Origin: Betaproteobacteria bacterium | GTDB taxonomy: Bacteria; Pseudomonadota; Gammaproteobacteria; Burkholderiales; Casimicrobiaceae | Assembly (NCBI GenBank): GCA_005888865.1 | Contig: VBCL01000073.1 | Location: 1 to 9,796 of the forward strand | Length of the DNA: 9,796 nt | Direction of reading: 5' to 3' | In this document: in pieces, positions 6,645 to 9,796 of the stretch | Numbering within the stretch: position 1 is the first letter of the stretch | Layout: each line of letters begins with the position of its first letter | Position numbers and translations under genes: made by a program | Notes under the pieces: model-generated | Told to the model about the DNA's origin: nothing | The model's database searches: none | The model's input: only the letters and a program-made list of their open reading frames with translations

Positions 6645-8122
6645 CTACACCAAAGCGGCGTGTTCGAATTCGTCCGCCGTCGGCGGCTGATCCCACGGCC
6701 AGGGCGCCATCAGGGTTGCCAGCGCGAGCTTCTCGAACTCCGCCGCGAAATTCTCGATCACACGCTCGGGATCGGGGCAGAGCGACTGATCGGTGATCAG
6801 GCCGAATTGCACGTCTCCCGCGTACGTCATGATCGACACCCCCATGCCGATATCGCCCGACTGCGGCACCCAGAACATGAGGCGATCGATTCTTGCGCCG
6901 GCGAAGTACAGCGGTTGTTGCGGCCCGGGCACGTTGGTCATCACCGCCGTCGCGTTCTTCGCCAGCATCGCCAGCAGCCGCTCTTGCAGGATTTGCGGCC
7001 CGGCACCCATTGCGGCGAGGATGCCGAGTGCGATGATGGGCTGATAGGACCCCTTGAGCGAGCGCATGTTGGCGCGGACCGTATAGAGGCGCTCCACGGG
7101 GTTCTCGATGCCGATCGGCAGATCGAGGAACACCAGCCCGAACTTGTTGCCGAGCCGATACGCCTGCTCCGGCGGGCGAAGGTTGACCGGAACCATGGCC
7201 CGAATCACGACGCCATCGACGGAATCGCCGCGGCGCACGAGATACTCGCGCAGCGCGCCGGCCACCGACGAGAGCAGGACATCGTTGACCGACGACCCGA
7301 GCGCCTTGCCGATCACCTTCACTTCATCGAGTGGAAGCGGTGGCGCCCATGCGACCCGTTTGGCGATGCCGGGCTTGCCCTTGAAGCGCGTTGCCGAGTC
7401 TTCGCGCATAAAGGCGAGCTTGGCGAGCTCGGCGGCAAGCGCCCCGCCCTGTTCGGCCAGGGCCACCGCCTTTGCGGGATCGTGCAGGAACTGCGCGCCT
7501 TTTTCGAGCAGCGTCGAGCCCGCCTTCGACGCCATGTCCAGCATGCCGGCCAAGGGTGCCATGAGCTGCCCGAGCGGATCGTCCTCCGCGTCCGCGCGTT
7601 TCGATGGCGGCAACAGCACTGCACCGGGATCGCCCGCGGCAGGGTCGGTGTCGGTCATCGACAGCAGCACCTGAATGAGCGCGATACCGTCGGCATAGCA
7701 ATGGTGGATGCGCAAGACGACCGCGCAGCCGCCCTTGTAATTCCGGATCAGCTGGAACTGCCACAATGGATGCTCCGGATCGAGCGGCGTACCGACCAGC
7801 TTGCTCACCAGCGCTTCCAGGTCGGCGTCTCCCGCGCCGTGCGGCAGAACGATCCGCTTCACATGACGCGCCAGATCAAAACGCTCGTCGGTCTGCCACT
7901 GAAATCGGTCTGCCACTGAAACCCGCTGAGTGTCGGCAGCGGCCGTTGGCCGAAGCGCGAGAAGCGCAGGAACCGCGACGCGATGGTCGAGCGCAATTGG
8001 GCGAGAGTGATCTGCTCGCGCAGGACGAGCACGCCGCAGATCACCATGAGGTTGCTCGGCCGATCCATGCGCAGCCAGGCAACGTCGACGCTGGACATGC
8101 TTTCGTTCTTTTTCTCGGCCAT
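6645..8122 (-). pseudogene. Wax ester synthase/diacylglycerol acyltransferase (WS/DGAT), frame broken by a 17-bp duplication
   Basis: The enzyme family joins acyl-CoA to fatty alcohol or diacylglycerol. The gene is split between two frames. The N-terminal 87 codons run from ATG 8122 (MAEKKNE; ATG 8098 is an alternative start) and, after passing the duplication, stop at 7861-7859. The rest is open in another frame from about 7916 to TAG at 6647-6645. Removing one copy of the tandem repeat at 7888-7921 fuses both parts into one clean 486-residue protein, a normal family length. In that reconstruction the catalytic HHxxxDG reads HHCYADG at 134-140, PLW is intact (EHPLWQF), as are the ND motif (SSVNDVLLS) and NVPGP. 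All functional residues are conserved, so the break is recent, phase-variable or an assembly error. A GTG at 7916, created by the duplication, could start a 423-residue product lacking the N-terminus. The gene is divergent from the acyl-CoA-binding protein. Confidence 0.88.
7888..7921. repeat. Perfect 17-bp tandem duplication inside the WS/DGAT gene
   Basis: TCGGTCTGCCACTGAAA occurs at 7888-7904 and again at 7905-7921 without mismatch or spacer. On the coding (minus) strand each copy can read FQWQTD. As 17 is not a multiple of 3, the second copy shifts the frame; deleting one copy restores the sequence ...SGFQWQTDERFDLARHV, which fits the family. Confidence 0.97.
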
Positions 8123-8134
8123 GGCGGACGCGGT

Positions 8135-8164
8135 TTGCGGGTAACTCGCGGGTCGCGCTAAAGT
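8135..8164 (+). promoter_or_regulatory. Possible promoter of the acyl-CoA-binding protein gene, in the WS/DGAT-ACBP divergent gap
   Basis: TTGCGG (8135-8140) and TAAAGT (8159-8164) are 18 bp apart. The -10 context GCTAAAGT resembles GCTAGAGT and GCTACAGT of the dyad promoters, but the TTAG-N10-CTAA dyad itself is absent here. On the minus strand, TTCGAC and TACTTT with a 16-bp spacer are a weak candidate for the WS/DGAT gene. Confidence 0.35.
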
Positions 8165-8221
8165 AGCATAGAAGGGTTGGCGTCGAAACGGACGCAGCGA
8201 TCGATCCACGAGGAGGAATTC

Positions 8222-8494
8222 ATGGCCGCCGCACCCAAGGACCTGAAGGCGAAATTCGAAGCCGCTACCGTCGCCGCCAAGCAGACCAAGAAGCGGCCCG
8301 ACAACCCGACGCTGCTCAAGCTCTATTCGTACTACAAGCAGGCGACCGAAGGCGACGCCAAGGGTGACCGACCCGGCGGCTTCGATTTCGTCGGGGGCGC
8401 AAAGCATGACGCCTGGTCCAAGCTCAAAGGCATGAGCAAAGACGAGGCGATGCAGAATTACATCAAGCAGGTGGAACGGCTGAACCGGGACTAA
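8222..8494 (+). CDS. Acyl-CoA-binding protein (ACBP)
   Basis: This 90-residue protein is the standard length of a stand-alone ACBP. The start ATG 8222 follows GAGGAGG at about 5 nt; a longer start at 8177 would precede this ribosome site and is rejected. The family pattern is complete: LYSYYKQATEGD, then the Pro-Gly-Phe-Asp-Phe-Val-Gly turn, KHDAWSKLKGMSKDEA and YIKQVERL. These hold the Tyr and Lys residues that bind the CoA phosphates and the acyl chain. ACBPs are cytosolic carriers that buffer and deliver long-chain acyl-CoA. Placement next to the acyltransferase and near the reductase, both acyl-CoA consumers, fits this role. It converges on phasin 2 with 49 bases between stops; no hairpin terminator is seen there. 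Confidence 0.95.
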   Translation: MAAAPKDLKAKFEAATVAAKQTKKRPDNPTLLKLYSYYKQATEGDAKGDRPGGFDFVGGAKHDAWSKLKGMSKDEAMQNYIKQVERLNRD

Positions 8495-8543
8495 CGTTCC
8501 ACCGTCGACACCGAGAAGCCTGGCGCGACGACCGCGATGCGCG

Positions 8544-9083
8544 TTACGGCAGCGAACCGCGCCCCACGCTGCGCGCGGTGGTTGCTTTCGACTTGCCGCG
8601 CTTTGCGGCGCTTCTGCCTTTCTTCGCGGCCGGCGGGACCGACCGCGCTCGAGTGAGACCTTGCTGCTTGAGCAGCGCATTGACCGCTTCCGACAACGCG
8701 TCGACGCGCTCGGTCAGCCGCTTGACGTCCTCCGAGGAGTAGACGCCGAGGCGTCCGAGCGCTCGCGCCACGCGATTCTCGAACACCTGCTCGAGCTTGT
8801 CCCACGTTCCGCCGGCCATCGCTTGCATTTCCTTGGCCTTGGCTTTCGCGGCGTCGCGCGCGGCATCCGCGGTGCCGGCCGCGGACGCACGCGTCTTCGC
8901 TTCGAGACTCTCGCCCTGCTGTACCAGCGTCTCGAACACTTTCGCGCCACCTTCCTGGGCCTTCGCGAACGCGCCCAGCCCGGCGAGCCAGATCTTGTGC
9001 GACGAATCGAGAATGGCTTGCGACAGGTTCTTCGCCGGTTCTACCGGCTTCGAACCGAACTCGGCTTTTGCTTTCTTCAGCAT
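8544..9083 (-). CDS. Phasin family protein (PhaF/PhaI type) with coiled-coil and basic tail
   Basis: This 179-residue protein starts at ATG 9083, with GAGGAG 8 nt upstream; a start at 9125 would add 14 residues but lies at the predicted promoter -10 and is rejected. Residues 28-46 (SSHKIWLAGLGAFAKAQEGG) are the phasin signature, followed by a long amphipathic Ala/Lys helix (65-105). Then comes GRLGVYSSEDVKRLTERVDALSEAVNALL (about 110-138), the heptad segment by which PhaF-type phasins oligomerise. The last 30 residues are basic (AAKKGRSAAKRGKSKATTA), resembling the nucleoid-binding tail of PhaF. The protein should sit on the surface of PHA or other lipid inclusions. Its promoter with the dyad (9158-9125) is shared with the divergent reductase gene. 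Confidence 0.93.
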   Translation of the reverse strand: MLKKAKAEFGSKPVEPAKNLSQAILDSSHKIWLAGLGAFAKAQEGGAKVFETLVQQGESLEAKTRASAAGTADAARDAAKAKAKEMQAMAGGTWDKLEQVFENRVARALGRLGVYSSEDVKRLTERVDALSEAVNALLKQQGLTRARSVPPAAKKGRSAAKRGKSKATTARSVGRGSLP

Positions 9084-9124
9084 CTTTAGCTCTCCTCGGG
9101 CAAGTCGCGTGCGCGACCTTTTCA

Positions 9125-9158
9125 ATTGTAGGCGCCGCGGTTAGAACAATCATACTAA
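9125..9158 (-). promoter_or_regulatory. Promoter with dyad TTAG-N10-CTAA, upstream of phasin 2 (site 3)
   Basis: The dyad covers 9141-9158. Read on the minus strand it is GTTTAG-N10-CTAACCGCG, nearly the same flanks as site 1. Ten bases further is TACAAT (9130-9125), 41 nt before the phasin 2 ATG. No standard -35 is visible at the expected spacing. The same dyad lies 23 bp upstream of the TATAAT of the divergent reductase gene, so one bound protein could act on both. Confidence 0.65.
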
Positions 9159-9181
9159 ACCGCGCTGCCGAGGCGCCGCCG

Positions 9182-9187
9182 TATAAT
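9182..9187 (+). promoter_or_regulatory. -10 element of the fatty acyl-CoA reductase gene
   Basis: This is a perfect TATAAT in a GC-rich gap, but without a recognisable -35 16-18 bp upstream (the region is all G/C and A). This suggests activator dependence, with the dyad at 9141-9158 as the obvious site. The leader to ATG 9285 is about 90 nt. Confidence 0.5.
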
Positions 9188-9227
9188 GGACGCCGCTTTG
9201 CGCCCGGTCACCCGAGCCGGCCCGAAC

Positions 9228-9246
9228 CGCGGCCGAGAGAGCCGCG
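9228..9246 (+). other. Short inverted repeat in the reductase leader
   Basis: CGCGGC and GCCGCG form a perfect 6-bp stem around the 7-nt loop CGAGAGA, about 25 nt before the AAGGAGG ribosome site. It has no U-tract and so is not a terminator; it may be chance in GC-rich DNA. Confidence 0.3.
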
Positions 9247-9284
9247 TCCGGGACCGCCCGCAAGAGCATCAAGGAGGAATCGCG

Positions 9285-9796
9285 ATGGCCTATTTCGTCA
9301 CCGGCGGCACCGGTTTCATCGGCCGCTTTCTGATCGAAAATCTGCTCAAGCGCGGCGATCCGGTCTATGTTCTGGTCCGCAAGGGATCGCAGAAGAAACT
9401 CGCAGCGCTGCGCGGGACCTGGGGCGCCGACGAAGACCGGGTGATCGCCGTAGTCGGCGATCTCACACAACGTAATCTTGGCGTGCCGGACGCGGAGCTC
9501 AAGAAGCTCAAGGACAAGATCAAGCATGTGTTCCATCTCGCGGCGGTTTACGATCTCTCCGCGAGCGCCGAAACGCAGGAGCAGGCCAACATTGACGGAA
9601 CGCGGCACGCGATCGAGTTCGCGGAGGCCGTTCGCGCGGGCTGCTTCCACCACGTGAGCTCGATCGCCGCGGCCGGCCTCTACGAAGGCACGTTCCGCGA
9701 GGACATGTTCGAGGAAGCCGAGGAGCTCGACCATCCGTACTTCAAGACCAAGCATGTGTCCGAAGGGATCGTGCGCAACGAGTACAAGCGGCCGTG
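9285..9796 (+). CDS. Extended SDR, probable fatty acyl-CoA reductase (3' end outside window)
   Basis: The first 170 residues are present and the frame is open to the window end. ATG 9285 has a strong AAGGAGG ribosome site. VTGGTGFIGRFL (5-16) is the NAD(P)-binding loop. GDLT (59-61 region), VFHLAAVYD (82-90), HHVSSIAAAG (catalytic Ser125/126) and PYFKTK (Tyr152, Lys156) complete the extended-SDR active site. The pattern through HLAAVYD, HHVSSIAAAGL, FREDMFEEAEELDHPY and TKH closely follows, from memory, the N-terminal half of the roughly 660-residue Marinobacter fatty acyl-CoA reductase that makes fatty alcohols for wax esters. That enzyme carries a second SDR domain, which would lie outside this window. 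Nearby WS/DGAT and ACBP support this role. A generic SDR of another substrate cannot be excluded. Confidence 0.8.
   Translation, partial: MAYFVTGGTGFIGRFLIENLLKRGDPVYVLVRKGSQKKLAALRGTWGADEDRVIAVVGDLTQRNLGVPDAELKKLKDKIKHVFHLAAVYDLSASAETQEQANIDGTRHAIEFAEAVRAGCFHHVSSIAAAGLYEGTFREDMFEEAEELDHPYFKTKHVSEGIVRNEYKRP

Noticed and set aside
6549..7919. 456-codon open frame on + opposite the WS/DGAT gene
   Set aside because: The minus strand carries all WS/DGAT motifs; the plus-strand translation is Arg/His/Gln-rich with no recognisable domain.
8131..8164. Fourth copy of the TTAG-N10-CTAA promoter before the ACBP gene
   Set aside because: The -10 context (GCTAAAGT) is similar, but the positions expected for TTAG and CTAA read CGGT and CTCG, so the dyad is absent.
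7859..8680. Long minus frame extending upstream of the WS/DGAT N-terminus
   Set aside because: Only the part from 8122 downward matches WS/DGAT; the upstream part is antisense to the ACBP gene and the start of the phasin region.

Overview
The window is GC-rich, densely coded, and lacks any mobile element, RNA gene or CRISPR array that I can see. Its gene families (PHA-system protein, FFLEELY-motif protein, PhaF-type phasins, acyl-CoA-binding protein, wax ester synthase) suggest the chromosome of a betaproteobacterium or a related gammaproteobacterium. That assignment rests on gene content and base composition only. The common theme is intracellular storage lipid: polyhydroxyalkanoate (PHA) granules and/or wax ester or triacylglycerol bodies.

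Layout. At the left edge is the C-terminus of a polyhydroxyalkanoic acid system protein (1-120, +). Two bases further on it meets an FFLEELY-motif protein running the other way (123-824, -). A 229-base divergent gap carries a promoter for a translationally coupled pair: a Tat-signal small subunit (1054-1602) and a GMC flavin oxidoreductase (1602-3224). Next come a PhaF-like phasin with a basic tail (3325-3750), a patatin-like lipid hydrolase (3806-5113), and a TetR-family regulator (5168-5812) followed by a TPR protein (5836-6612). On the minus strand lies a wax ester synthase/diacylglycerol acyltransferase (6645-8122) whose frame is broken by a perfect 17-bp tandem duplication. Divergent from it is an acyl-CoA-binding protein (8222-8494). 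A second phasin (8544-9083, -) and a truncated extended SDR resembling the bifunctional fatty acyl-CoA reductases of wax-ester makers (9285 to the end, +) are divergently transcribed from a 201-base gap.

How the genes may fit together (inference). The reductase would make fatty alcohol from acyl-CoA, the acyl-CoA-binding protein would deliver acyl-CoA, and the wax ester synthase would join the two. The phasins would coat the inclusions and, through their basic tails, could touch DNA. The patatin enzyme could remobilise lipid, and the GMC/Tat pair could oxidise an alcohol substrate.

The most notable non-coding signal is an 18-bp dyad, TTAG-N10-CTAA. It occurs three times in the window, always intergenic: upstream of the Tat/GMC pair, of phasin 1 and of phasin 2 (shared with the reductase). 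Each time it lies exactly 10 bp upstream of a -10-like hexamer (TAGAGT, TACAGT, TACAAT), which itself lies 36-41 nt before the start codon. This looks like a shared operator of an undescribed regulon; the local TetR protein is one candidate ligand.
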